From Rhabdothermincola sediminis (GTDB taxonomy: Bacteria > Actinomycetota > Acidimicrobiia > Acidimicrobiales > Acidimicrobilacustridaceae), in NCBI RefSeq assembly GCF_014805525.1, contig NZ_JACFSZ010000004.1, forward strand, positions 1-64,000: a stretch of 64,000 bases of DNA, read 5' to 3'. A program made the translations under genes and the position numbers. Positions 1-7,664 of this stretch are shown in pieces. The notes below the pieces were generated by a model. That model did not search any database. It was not told where the DNA came from and saw nothing but the letters and a program-made list of their open reading frames with translations. Each line of letters begins with the position of its first letter. The first letter of the stretch is position 1.

Positions 1-2
1 GG

Positions 3-116
3 AACGAGAACCCGACCCCGTTCGTGTGGACCAAGACCGCAGACGAGATCCTCGACAAACTCGCCCGCTACTGCACCGCAGTCACCAACACCGAATATGA
101 CGGCGCTTCAACCTGA
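3..116 (+). mobile_element. C-terminal end of an IS630-family transposase (partial)
   Basis: Frame 3 is open from the window edge and reads NENPTPFVWTKTADEIL, then a Leu-Ala-Arg-Tyr-Cys stretch, to a TGA at 114-116. This matches the conserved tail of IS630-type DDE transposases, where the FVWTKTADEIL segment follows the catalytic core. Only about 37 residues are visible, so I cannot say whether the upstream part is intact. It lies 73 bp before the excisionase-like gene, at the left of the integrated element, and may mark an insertion into that element. Confidence 0.75.
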
Positions 117-189
117 CAGGACACTAGAGACGGATCAATTTTCGCGGCGCCCGTGGGCGGCGCGGACCCACCCTCAGGAGACACCCCTC

Positions 190-408
190 ATGGACATCGA
201 CACCCTGCCCGACATGCTCCGGGTCGACGAGGCCGCGGCGGTGCTGCGGATCAGTCGCAGCCGGGCCTACGACGAGGTCGCCGCATTCCAGCGCACAGGC
301 GGCGCCGAGGGCTTGCCCTCGATTCGCATCGGCCGCACGCTGCGGATCCCCAAGCGGGCGTTGCTCGCATGGATCGACGCGCAGCTCGGCACCACCGATG
401 CTGCCTGA
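190..408 (+). CDS. Excisionase-like MerR/Xis-type DNA-binding protein
   Basis: A 72-residue protein made almost entirely of one helix-turn-helix of the excisionase/MerR type: a LRVDEAAAVLRISRSRAYD segment followed by the wing motif SIRIGRTLRIPKRALLAWID. Such proteins act as recombination directionality factors or as small regulators in integrated elements. I prefer the ATG at 190 because an AGGAG lies about 9 nt upstream; an in-frame ATG at 97 would overlap the transposase tail. Its stop overlaps the next gene by 11 bp, so the two are probably translationally coupled. With the integrase at 7665-8810 it fits an excision role, but a transcriptional role cannot be excluded. Confidence 0.75.
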   Translation: MDIDTLPDMLRVDEAAAVLRISRSRAYDEVAAFQRTGGAEGLPSIRIGRTLRIPKRALLAWIDAQLGTTDAA

Positions 409-808
409 GCGTCGCCAGCTTCTGATCGACCTCGACACCGCCGCCGTGGTGCACGCTCAGGCCGGACCGATCAGCTGGCTCGTGCTCGAGGCCATCGCCG
501 CGGACGCGCCACCCGGTCGTGCGGTGGTCGAGGTGCGGTGCAGCTCGCGGTCGCTCGCCGGGATCGTTGGCGTGTCGAAGGACTCGGTGGCGCGTGCGTT
601 CCGGTGTCTCATCGACGCGGGGATCGTCGAGCGCGTCGACCACCGCGAGGAACGCTCCGGTCGGTTCTCGTCAACGACCTACCGCGTGGATCTCGCATCT
701 GCGGGCCTCACCGTCGTCACCGTGTCGCACCACGCCGCCCCGGTAGCGACCGCCTCAGATCTGCCGCGCACTCCCGGTGACCAGCTCAGCCTCCTGGGCC
801 CGGCGTAG
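398..808 (+). CDS. Winged-helix DNA-binding protein of the integrated element
   Basis: 136 residues with a clear winged helix: a CSSRSLAGIVGVSKDSVARA segment, then LIDAGIVERVDHREE and a beta-rich TYRVDL strand, at about residues 45-110. The C-terminal 25 residues look disordered and end in a short QLSLL motif. It starts 11 bp inside the excisionase-like gene and is followed by 193 bp before the relaxase. By position it could be a regulator of transfer or a replication accessory protein; no replication-initiator motif is visible. It is not recognisable as a named family. Confidence 0.6.
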   Translation: MLPERRQLLIDLDTAAVVHAQAGPISWLVLEAIAADAPPGRAVVEVRCSSRSLAGIVGVSKDSVARAFRCLIDAGIVERVDHREERSGRFSSTTYRVDLASAGLTVVTVSHHAAPVATASDLPRTPGDQLSLLGPA

Positions 809-1001
809 CCACCCCTCGACGCGCTCCCGCTGCCACCTCGCGTCGAGCGTCGCCTCCCTTCGGTCCCGACGCCGTCCCAGACCCCCGAAGAACAGCCACG
901 AACTTGCATCCCGATGCCGGGACCGTCCCGCTCCCGCGTCGCCTGCTCCGGCCAGGGCGTTGTGCGCCACGGCCGGGACTGACCTGAAAGGAGCACGCCT
1001 C
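809..1001 (+). other. Non-coding stretch before the relaxase; candidate oriT region
   Basis: These 193 bp hold no convincing gene. A perfect 6-bp inverted repeat round one base (CGGGAC-C-GTCCCG, 918-930) lies about 70 bp before the relaxase start. MobF relaxases often nick close to their own gene, so oriT may lie here, but there is no direct evidence of a nic site. Confidence 0.25.
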
Positions 1002-4000
1002 GTGCTCTCCCTCGGCAAGATTCAGCTCTCCGGCGAGAGCTACTACCTCAACGCCGTCGCCGACGGCATCGACGAGTACTACCGCGGTGTCGGCGAAGCA
1101 CCAGGTCGTTGGGTCGGCACCGCGAGTCACTCCCTCGACCTCGCTGGCGAGGTCGAAGCGAGTGACCTGCACGCCATCTGGGCCGGCCAGAACCCCGCCA
1201 CCGCGGATCCGCTGGGGCGTTTCCCGAACCGCAAGGTCGCCGGGTTCGACCTCACCTTCCGCGCCCCGAAGTCCGTGTCGCTTCTCGCCGGACTCGGCGA
1301 TCCCGACACGGCCCAGGTTGTACGCGAGTCACACGACACAGCCGTCGACGCGGCGTTCGCGTACATCGAACGCGAGGCAGCCCGATCCCGTACCGGCAAG
1401 AACGGCGTCAACCAGATCGAGGTGAACGGGTTGGTTGCCGCCGCGTTCCGGCACCGCACCAGCCGCGCTGGTGACCCGCATCTCCACACGCACGTCCTCG
1501 TCGCGAACATGGCCGAAGGTGCCGATGGGGCCTGGCGGACCCTCGACGGGCGATGGCTGTACCTACACGCGTCGACCGCCGGCTACCTCTACGAAGCCCA
1601 CCTCCGCCACGAGCTCACCGTCCGCCTCGGTGTCGAGTGGGGACCGATCAAGGAAGGCATCGCCGATGTCGTCGGGATCGACGACGACGTGCGAGACCAC
1701 TTCTCGGATCGCCGCAAGGAGATCGAGGAACACCTCGACGAGGTCGGGTTCCGCACCGCCCGAGCGGTCCAGCTCGCCACCCTCGCCACCCGTAAGGCGA
1801 AGAAGGCGACCCTCGACGAAGGGTCGATGCGCGACGTGTGGGAGGCGAAGGCCGCCGAGATCGGCTGGGACCCCGCCGATCTTGCCCTGGCTCTCGATCG
1901 GGTCCCGCGGGCCGCCGTCGAAGCCGACCTCGGAGAACTCGCCGACGACCTGATGAGCGCCGACGGCCTCACGAAGCAGGCATCGTCGTTCGACCGTCGA
2001 GACGTCCTGCGAGGCATCTGCGGCCGGCTCCCAGCAGGCGTGACCGTCGCCGAGATCGAGGCCATGGCGGACCGGGTCCTCGACCGGACCGAGGTCATCC
2101 GACTCGTTGAGACCGACGGGCCCGGCCTGTTGTCGTCGAACGTGATCCGCCGAACTGACGGCACGATCGTCGCCGCGTCGGGGGTCGGCGACATCCGCTG
2201 GTCGACGGCCGAGTTGATCGGGATCGAACGCCACGTCGTCGGCCGAGCCACCGCCCGGACCGACGAAGGCATTGCCATCGTGCCCGACGAGGTGCTCGCC
2301 GACGTGATGGAACGACGCCCGACGCTGGCCGCGGAGCAGGCCGAGATGGTCACCCGACTGTGTACGAGCGGCAACGGGATCGATGTCGTGTGCGCCGCCG
2401 CCGGGACCGGCAAGACCTACTCGCTCGACGCGGCCCGCGAGGCCTGGGAGGCCAGCGGCCACCGCGTGATCGGCGCCGCCCTGGCCGGGATCGCCGCGCA
2501 GGAGCTCCAGTCGACCGCTGCCATCGAGTCGATGACCCTCGCGATGCTGCAGATCAACCTCAACGCCAACCGTATCCGACTCGACGACCGCACCGTGGTC
2601 GTGATCGACGAAGCCGGGATGGCGGGGACCCGCAACCTTGCCCCCATCCTCAACGCCGCCGACGAGGCCGGCGCCAAGGTCGTGCTCGTCGGCGACCCTC
2701 ACCAGTTGCCCGAGATCGACGCCGGAGGCGTGCTCAGCGGACTCGCCAAGCGGCTCGACCCCATCGAGCTGACCGAGAACCGCCGCCAACGCGCGCACTG
2801 GGAACGCGATGCGCTCGACGAGCTGCGCTGCGGCGAAGTCGACTCCGCGTTCGCCGCGTACCGGGACAACGACCGGATCGTGCAGGCACCAACGGCGATC
2901 GATGTCCGCCGGGCGATGGTGGCCGACTGGTGGTCACACCGACTGGCCGGCGACACCGTCGCCATGACCACCTACCGCCGCAACGACGTCGACGACCTCA
3001 ACGGCCGAGCCCGCGCCTACCTCGTCCGATCCGGTGACGTGTCGGGCCCCGAACTCGTGCTCGACGACCGCCCGTACCAAGCCGGTGACCAGATCGTCTG
3101 CCTCAAGAACAACCGCCGGCTCGGCGTCTGCAACGGCACCCGAGCGACCGTCGAGGCGGTGGATCCCGATCGCGGGACGCTCACCATCACGCTCGACGAC
3201 CGGCGCGTTCTGCTGCCCCGGGAGTAGCTCGACGAAGGCAACATCGCCCACGGATACGCCACCACCATCCACAAGACGCAGGGCGCCACCGTCGACCGCG
3301 GGTTGGTGTTGGGCACCGACGAGCTGTTCCGCGAACGCGGCTACGTCGCCCTCAGCCGCGGCAGGATCACGAACCACCTCTACCTCATCGGCGCGACCGA
3401 GATCGACGACTCGACCGGCCACGGCCCGCCACCTCTCACCGACGATCCCGTCGAGGTCGTCCAACATGCACTCCACCGCCAAGGCGACAAGCGCCTTGCC
3501 ATCGACACCGGCGAACCCCTCGCGTTCTGGCCCATCGAGGATCTCGTCGCCGAGAAGCAACGCCTCTCTGCCGTGCTCGCCGCCTGCCCACCCGAGCGCA
3601 GCCATGACGTCACCGCCCTCAGCACCCGACGTGAGGAGGTCCAAGGCGAGATCGAACCACTCGTCTACCGGTACAACGAACTCGCCGACCGCAAGCTCCG
3701 AGGTCCCGGCACCCGCAGCGAGATGCGCGACCTACGGGACCGGATCCGCGAGCGGTCCGACGGCCTCGACCGCCTCACCGCCGAACTGGACGACGCTCGC
3801 AGCGGGATGCGTGAGCGCGAGCAGTTCGAGACGGACCACGCGCATGAGGCTGGCTTCCTCGACGCCGTCGACCACGAGCTCGACCGGCAACTGCGAAGCC
3901 GGGCGTGGCGGACCGCCGCCGATCCGACCGACTACCACCTTCACATCCTGGGACCGGTGCCCACCGACCCTGAGCACCAGGCCATCTGGCTGCGCGGCGC

Positions 4001-4190
4001 CACCATTCTCGATCGCCACTACCTCGGCCTCGACCGGGACCCGACCCGGCGAGACCGCTCGTCCCTCCTCGGCGGCCCACGGGAGAAGGCCGAGATGATG
4101 GCCCGTCTCGAAGTCATGGCCATCCCCCGGGAACGAGAACCCGTCCAGCGCACGATCGAGCACGACCTCGGCCTGGACTTGTTCGGGTGA
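1002..4190 (+). pseudogene. MobF (TrwC/TraA-like) relaxase-helicase interrupted by an in-frame TAG
   Basis: A conjugative relaxase fused to a RecD-like helicase, 1063 codons in one frame but with TAG at codon 742 (3225-3227). The GTG start at 1002 has GGAG 8 nt upstream. N-terminal tyrosines (residues 14/15, 26/27) and the metal-binding motif DPHLHTH (His160, His162, His164) define the relaxase domain. Walker A AAGTGKT (Lys471) and Walker B VVVIDEA (Asp536) define the helicase. After the stop the same frame continues with GYATTIHKTQG (about 751-761) and YVALSRGR, i.e. the last helicase motifs, then a coiled, charged tail. Homologues usually read PREYL at this point, so TAC to TAG is the simplest lesion. 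The first 741 residues could still be made and keep the whole nicking domain. Confidence 0.85.
3225..3227 (+). other. In-frame amber codon inside the relaxase helicase domain
   Basis: TAG follows the RVLLPRE segment, and the reading frame stays open for 320 further codons with conserved helicase motifs on the far side. No frame change is needed. The ATG at 3303 could restart only a fragment lacking the GYATTIHKTQG motif. Confidence 0.85.
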
Positions 4191-4211
4191 CGCCGTGGGA
4201 GGCTGATCGAC

Positions 4212-4724
4212 GTGGACACGGCTGCCGGCTTCACCATCCATGCCACCAAGAAGCTCCTCGATCGGGTGAAGCAGCCCGTCGGTGATCCGGTCCAGCCGGC
4301 CACCGAGCTGGTGAACTGGTACGCCACCGCCTTGTTCTGGAAGCCCCAGGTGGCGCTCCTCGTCAACGAGCGCACGCTGCTCCCAGTGTTCATGCCTCTC
4401 GCACCTGCCACCACGCTGGCTCGACGGTTCCCGGGCGAGCTTCGGCGTGTGCTCGACGCTCACGGCATCGATCCGCGGTTCGTCGATCACGAGATCCGAT
4501 CGATGGGTGAGGGCCACTACGCCAAGACCGCGAGCCGGAGTCTGCTCGGCGTCATGAACGAGTTCACCTTCCTCGGCAAAGTCCACCGCGAGGATCACGG
4601 CGCCGAGGATGACCTGGTCGCGCTCTCGGTCCGCTTGGCCGAGACCCCGATGAGCCCGCTCTACAAGAGCCACATCAGCCCCGACCACGAACTGAAGGCA
4701 CTCGTCGAAGGGGCGATGCACTGA
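4212..4724 (+). CDS. DUF6933-like small protein
   Basis: 170 residues with a GTG start 21 bp after the relaxase frame ends. The order of features is KKLLDR near residue 13, then NWYATALFW, VALLVNERTLLPVFMPL, and near residue 115 the RSLLGVMNEF segment. This is how I remember the DUF6933 family, which is scattered in bacteria and has no known function. It has no signal peptide, membrane segment or catalytic motif that I can name. It is convergent with the four-gene operon that ends at 4774 and is probably accessory cargo of the element. Confidence 0.55.
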   Translation: MDTAAGFTIHATKKLLDRVKQPVGDPVQPATELVNWYATALFWKPQVALLVNERTLLPVFMPLAPATTLARRFPGELRRVLDAHGIDPRFVDHEIRSMGEGHYAKTASRSLLGVMNEFTFLGKVHREDHGAEDDLVALSVRLAETPMSPLYKSHISPDHELKALVEGAMH

Positions 4725-4773
4725 ATCGACGAATCTGAGGATCTTCCTAAGATTCATCGACTTCGATCACCAG

Positions 4774-5019
4774 CTACTCGTCGTAGAGGTCCGCTGCTTC
4801 CCCCTCGGCAGTCATCTCATCAAGAGCAGCGCTCGCCGCCGCGTCAGACCGTTCGCGGAATGCCAGGACTTCGGCCGTGTCCAGGCAAGGGTCAACCCCA
4901 GCAGCCCCAGCCCCAGCGCCGTGCTGCCGCAGAGTCCCGCCTTCGATCAGCTCCGAGACGAAGGACGGCCTTACGTTGAGCAACTCTGCCGCTTCCTCGA
5001 TGGTGAGTAGATCGTTCAC
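4774..5019 (-). CDS. Excisionase-type antitoxin-like protein (orphan)
   Basis: 81 residues with a GTG start. The N-terminus LLTIEEAAELLNVRPSFVSE is an excisionase-type helix-turn-helix, and the C-terminus AEVLAFRERSDAAASAALDE ends in DLYDE. This layout is typical of small antitoxins that precede PIN-domain toxins in actinobacteria. Here no PIN gene follows; the next gene (4212-4724) is convergent. It is the last gene of a four-gene minus-strand operon, 16 bp after its neighbour. A glycine/alanine-rich insert (about residues 34-42) replaces the usual wing sequence, which may weaken DNA binding. Its partner, if any, is unknown. Confidence 0.6.
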   Translation of the reverse strand: MNDLLTIEEAAELLNVRPSFVSELIEGGTLRQHGAGAGAAGVDPCLDTAEVLAFRERSDAAASAALDEMTAEGEAADLYDE

Positions 5020-5035
5020 CCTCGCAGTTCCCGCT

Positions 5036-5788
5036 CTACGCGACTGCGGCCCGACCGGGCCCGGGGCCGGGCTCGCCGGGTCGCTGCAGAAGTTCGATCA
5101 TGGTGCCGTCGCCGAAGTGGAACTCGACCACGAGCGGATTCGACTTCGGTATGACGACGTCGGCGATCTCCTTGCCGATCACCTCCTCGATTCGAAAGCC
5201 GATCTCGGGCGACCGCAGGGAGTCGAGCCTTGCCAGAGCGAATCGCAGCTGTGCGCGGACCTCGTTGGACACGCACGCAAGCCTGGCGATGTCCAGACGA
5301 TCGAGCGTGCAGCGGTAGGTGAGGTCGACAACCGCCTCGGGCACCAGCCCGTCGTCGCTGGCGGGGACCGGCAGGTAGCCCAGGATCCTCCCAGCCATGA
5401 GGTTTCCATGATCCACGTCGAGGTCCGCTGGGTCGAGCAGCGGGCTCGCGGTGAACGTCCGGTCCAGTGTCTCGTCTGCTTCGGCGAGGTCAATCGCCGA
5501 AGCCTCGTCGTACCCGTCCTTCATCAACTGCCGGACTCGCCGATTCCACTCCTTGTCGAAGTGGCAATCGTGTGATGTGACCATCACGAGCGCATGCCCC
5601 GCGGCAAGGTTCAGCGGAGGACGGGACGGGCTGTCACCCGGGACCTCGAGGTGGTGCTCGTCGAGAGCGTCCCACGCGGCTGGTGTGAAGCGATCGGGAG
5701 CAATTAGCCGGCTCACACCGGCGAAGAGGATGTCGCCCTGCTTCGGTGGTCCGTCGGCCGTCGCGTAGAAACGCTCGGAAGGCATCAT
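5036..5788 (-). CDS. Hypothetical protein of the TIGR04255 operon
   Basis: 250 residues, not recognised. An N-terminal KQGDILFAGVSRLI strand and the central VMVTSHDCHFDKE segment resemble a pattern (GDI, then xSxDCD) seen in several uncharacterised mobile-element proteins, but I cannot assign a family. The middle is acidic and helical (KDGYDEASAIDLAEADETLD), and the C-terminus ends in a Gly/Pro/Ala-rich tail. It is soluble by inspection. Its ATG overlaps the stop of the preceding gene (ATGA), so it is translationally coupled to the helix-turn-helix protein upstream. The Cys and two His residues of the SHDCHF motif could bind a metal; that is inference. Confidence 0.7.
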   Translation of the reverse strand: MMPSERFYATADGPPKQGDILFAGVSRLIAPDRFTPAAWDALDEHHLEVPGDSPSRPPLNLAAGHALVMVTSHDCHFDKEWNRRVRQLMKDGYDEASAIDLAEADETLDRTFTASPLLDPADLDVDHGNLMAGRILGYLPVPASDDGLVPEAVVDLTYRCTLDRLDIARLACVSNEVRAQLRFALARLDSLRSPEIGFRIEEVIGKEIADVVIPKSNPLVVEFHFGDGTMIELLQRPGEPGPGPGRAAVA

Positions 5789-6489
5789 CGGTATCCGCGT
5801 CTCCTCAGCGTGACGTCCTGGTCAACTTCCTCGAAGAGGCGTGCATCGTCAGGTTCGATCTCGTACGTGTCCTCGGGACGCAGCGTCGGTCGACGCTCTG
5901 GCGCAGTGAGCTTCCCTGCGAGAAGGGCGGCTAGAGCCGGTTCGTACAGCGAACGTCGTGTGGGACGTCGAGTCGTCACTTGGATCGAGTGCTGTGGCTC
6001 GCCTGCCACCCGGCTGCGCCAGTTGGCGGCGTCGGCGAGCCTTCCATCGGCAATAGCGTTGAACAGTGGCTCGCCACTTCCCGTACCGAGAAGGACATCG
6101 CGCGTTCGTCCCGGGAACTCGTTGTCGATCTCCTCGACGAGGTGCCACAGGAATCGCAAAGCCTCCACGCGTTCCTGGGTCGGCCTAATTGTGCCGTTCG
6201 CCCAACCCGTCAGTGATCTCCGATCAACGCCCAGGCAGCGCGCGACCTGCTGTCGGGTCAGCCCTCCACGAAGGCAGATGAGGTCGCGGAGCTCGACAAC
6301 TTCGTCGCTGAGTTCCCGGCTCAGTCCCCGTGGCGCAGTTTGAGGCGCCCCGCCCGTCACGAAGAAGAGGCTCTCCGCTCGGAAGTCCTCCGTGAAGCCG
6401 GCTGAGGCCGACGTGCCGAACGTCGTTGCAAGGAGCAACGGTGTTGCCAGAAGTACCTTTCCGGTGCGGGTTTGGACGAGCTGCGTCAC
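5785..6489 (-). CDS. Helix-turn-helix protein with a hydrophobic N-terminus (TIGR04255 operon)
   Basis: 234 residues with a GTG start overlapping the previous stop by 4 bp (GTGA). Residues about 12-30 (VLLATPLLLATTFGTSASA) are hydrophobic and look like a signal peptide or single membrane anchor, unusual ahead of a DNA-binding domain. Residues about 75-110 form a helix-turn-helix (LTRQQVARCLGVDRRSLTGW). The rest is helical and charged. It could be the repressor that recognises the inverted repeat before the operon, a membrane-tethered sensor, or a member of a toxin-antitoxin-like unit. The true start might instead lie inside, which would remove the hydrophobic part, but the GTGA coupling favours the long form. 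Confidence 0.7.
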   Translation of the reverse strand: MTQLVQTRTGKVLLATPLLLATTFGTSASAGFTEDFRAESLFFVTGGAPQTAPRGLSRELSDEVVELRDLICLRGGLTRQQVARCLGVDRRSLTGWANGTIRPTQERVEALRFLWHLVEEIDNEFPGRTRDVLLGTGSGEPLFNAIADGRLADAANWRSRVAGEPQHSIQVTTRRPTRRSLYEPALAALLAGKLTAPERRPTLRPEDTYEIEPDDARLFEEVDQDVTLRRRGYR

Positions 6490-7295
6490 AGCTTGCCTCC
6501 GTGCTCAATGAGGAAATCATCCGTCACGGCCCATCGGAAGTACCGATAGATCCGTTCGCAGAAGATTCTGCTTCGTTCGACCAAGGTTTCGGGAGACCAC
6601 TCCACCGGTTCAGTGGAGTACGCGTCCAGATCGAGAACCCAGCTTGCACTGTCCGCTGGCTCGATGCCGGGATCGAAAGTCGCTCCGGGCGGAACGAAGC
6701 CCCAGCGAGCGTGCAGCGCGGATTCGTCATGCAATCGGTAGAGGTGATCTGACAAGGCGTGCAGCTCTTCCACTGACGGCTCGCCCAGTCCCACGCGGGC
6801 CGCGCCCCGGATCGGTTCGTTCACGAGCCGATCGATCGAGGCGAGCTTGCCGTCGTCGGTAAGCCTGTCGACGTAGCGGATTCCCAGCCGAGTGCAGACC
6901 TTCGGTCCGATCGTGTCATCGAGCGCCACCAATAGACGCCTTAGACGGCTGAGGAAGTCGCCCCGGCTGGTGTACTCGTGGCTGGTGAGCGCGATGAAGT
7001 CCTTCGTCAGCGCTACCTGCCAGCCATCCTTGGGTTGGGAGAATCGCCAGACCCGATGACGCTCCCGCTGCACCGGGCCCTCGGCGCCGATCAGCACGGC
7101 GCTCTCCTCAACCTGATTGAGGATCGGGTACTCCTCGCGGATCAGTTCCTGGAACGAGGCGATGAATGCTTCGTTCGTCTCGATCGAGATGATCTGCGGG
7201 AACCGGACCTGCGCGAGGGCAAGCACGAGAGGCGTCCCTGGTAGCGGGATCTCCTCGACAGCGGGACCGAACGGAGTTTCGACATAGCTCGTCAT
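6486..7295 (-). CDS. TIGR04255 family protein
   Basis: 269 residues matching the sporadically distributed TIGR04255 family: an opening ALAQVRFPQI segment, then FQELIREEYPI, WRFSQPKDGWQVALT, and the hallmark near residue 140 reading RLGIRYVDRL. The family is about 250-270 residues, so this copy is full length. Function is unknown; members occur in mobile elements and genomic islands and are usually paired with regulatory or hypothetical genes. It is the first gene of the operon, its ATG is only 2 bp from a large inverted repeat, and it is translationally coupled to the next gene. No transmembrane segment or nuclease motif is visible. Confidence 0.85.
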   Translation of the reverse strand: MTSYVETPFGPAVEEIPLPGTPLVLALAQVRFPQIISIETNEAFIASFQELIREEYPILNQVEESAVLIGAEGPVQRERHRVWRFSQPKDGWQVALTKDFIALTSHEYTSRGDFLSRLRRLLVALDDTIGPKVCTRLGIRYVDRLTDDGKLASIDRLVNEPIRGAARVGLGEPSVEELHALSDHLYRLHDESALHARWGFVPPGATFDPGIEPADSASWVLDLDAYSTEPVEWSPETLVERSRIFCERIYRYFRWAVTDDFLIEHGGKL

Positions 7296-7297
7296 CA

Positions 7298-7345
7298 GTT
7301 CCCACTTTACTTCCCTTCGTCAAGGATGGGAAGTAAGATGGGAAG
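7298..7345 (-). promoter_or_regulatory. Imperfect 18-bp inverted repeat before the TIGR04255 operon (candidate operator)
   Basis: Arms 7298-7315 and 7328-7345 match at 15 of 18 positions when one is reverse-complemented; the core is TTACTTCCC. The spacer is 12 bp and the inner arm ends 2 bp from the start codon. The position suits an autoregulatory operator overlapping a promoter with a very short or absent leader. Confidence 0.6.
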
Positions 7346-7354
7346 TGCTCCATC

Positions 7355-7380
7355 TGGGGCGGGGGAAGCCCCCCGCCCCA
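7355..7380. terminator. 11-bp GC-only hairpin, possible terminator
   Basis: TGGGGCGGGGG (7355-7365) pairs perfectly with CCCCCGCCCCA (7370-7380) round a 4-nt loop. There is no T-tract. It could stop minus-strand transcripts entering the TIGR04255 operon from the integrase side, or lie in the leader of the small gene at 7478. Confidence 0.4.
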
Positions 7381-7477
7381 GCGGAAGCGGAAGGTACCGC
7401 TTGCTTGGTGAGACGAGCAGTCTGCGACACCGCCGCCTCCGCTGCAAGGACTCGGGAGCGGGAAGGAGGTGATCGCC

Positions 7478-7612
7478 ATGGCAAGGAACACCCGTCAGAC
7501 GGGCACGAAGGCCGCCTCGGCCGCTGGCAAGGTTCTGTCGAACCCCAAGAGCACGAAGACCGAGAAGCAGGCCGCGGCCAGCGCGCTCGCGCAGGCTCCC
7601 AAGAAGAAGTGA
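7478..7612 (+). CDS. Small basic Ala/Lys-rich protein of integrated elements
   Basis: 44 residues: it starts MARNTRQTGTKAAS, continues with AGKVLSNPKSTKTEKQA and ends in a Lys-Lys-Lys tail. The Shine-Dalgarno sequence is exceptionally strong (GGAAGGAGGT at 7461-7470, 7 nt from the ATG). Very similar small proteins occur in actinobacterial islands close to integrases; the function is unknown. It is likely a soluble, nucleic-acid-binding helix by composition, which is inference. It is convergent with the integrase and separated from it by a 12-bp-stem hairpin. Confidence 0.7.
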   Translation: MARNTRQTGTKAASAAGKVLSNPKSTKTEKQAAASALAQAPKKK

Positions 7613-7618
7613 CCCCTT

Positions 7619-7655
7619 GGGGGCGGTGGCAGGCGTTGCCGACGCCACCGCCCCC
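7619..7655. terminator. Bidirectional hairpin terminator between the small gene and the integrase
   Basis: GGGGGCGGTGGC (7619-7630) pairs perfectly with GCCACCGCCCCC (7644-7655), a 12-bp stem starting 7 bp after the small gene's stop. The integrase stops at 7665 on the other strand, so the hairpin can serve both genes. Confidence 0.65.
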
Positions 7656-7664
7656 GATGGACCA

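Noticed and set aside
809-1001. Extension of the relaxase to the ATG at 777
   Set aside because: The added 75 residues are Arg/Ser/Pro-rich, overlap the winged-helix gene and precede the SD-backed GTG at 1002, where MobF similarity begins.
3225-3302. Programmed frameshift in the relaxase gene
   Set aside because: Both halves are in the same frame; only a stop codon separates them, so no frameshift is needed.
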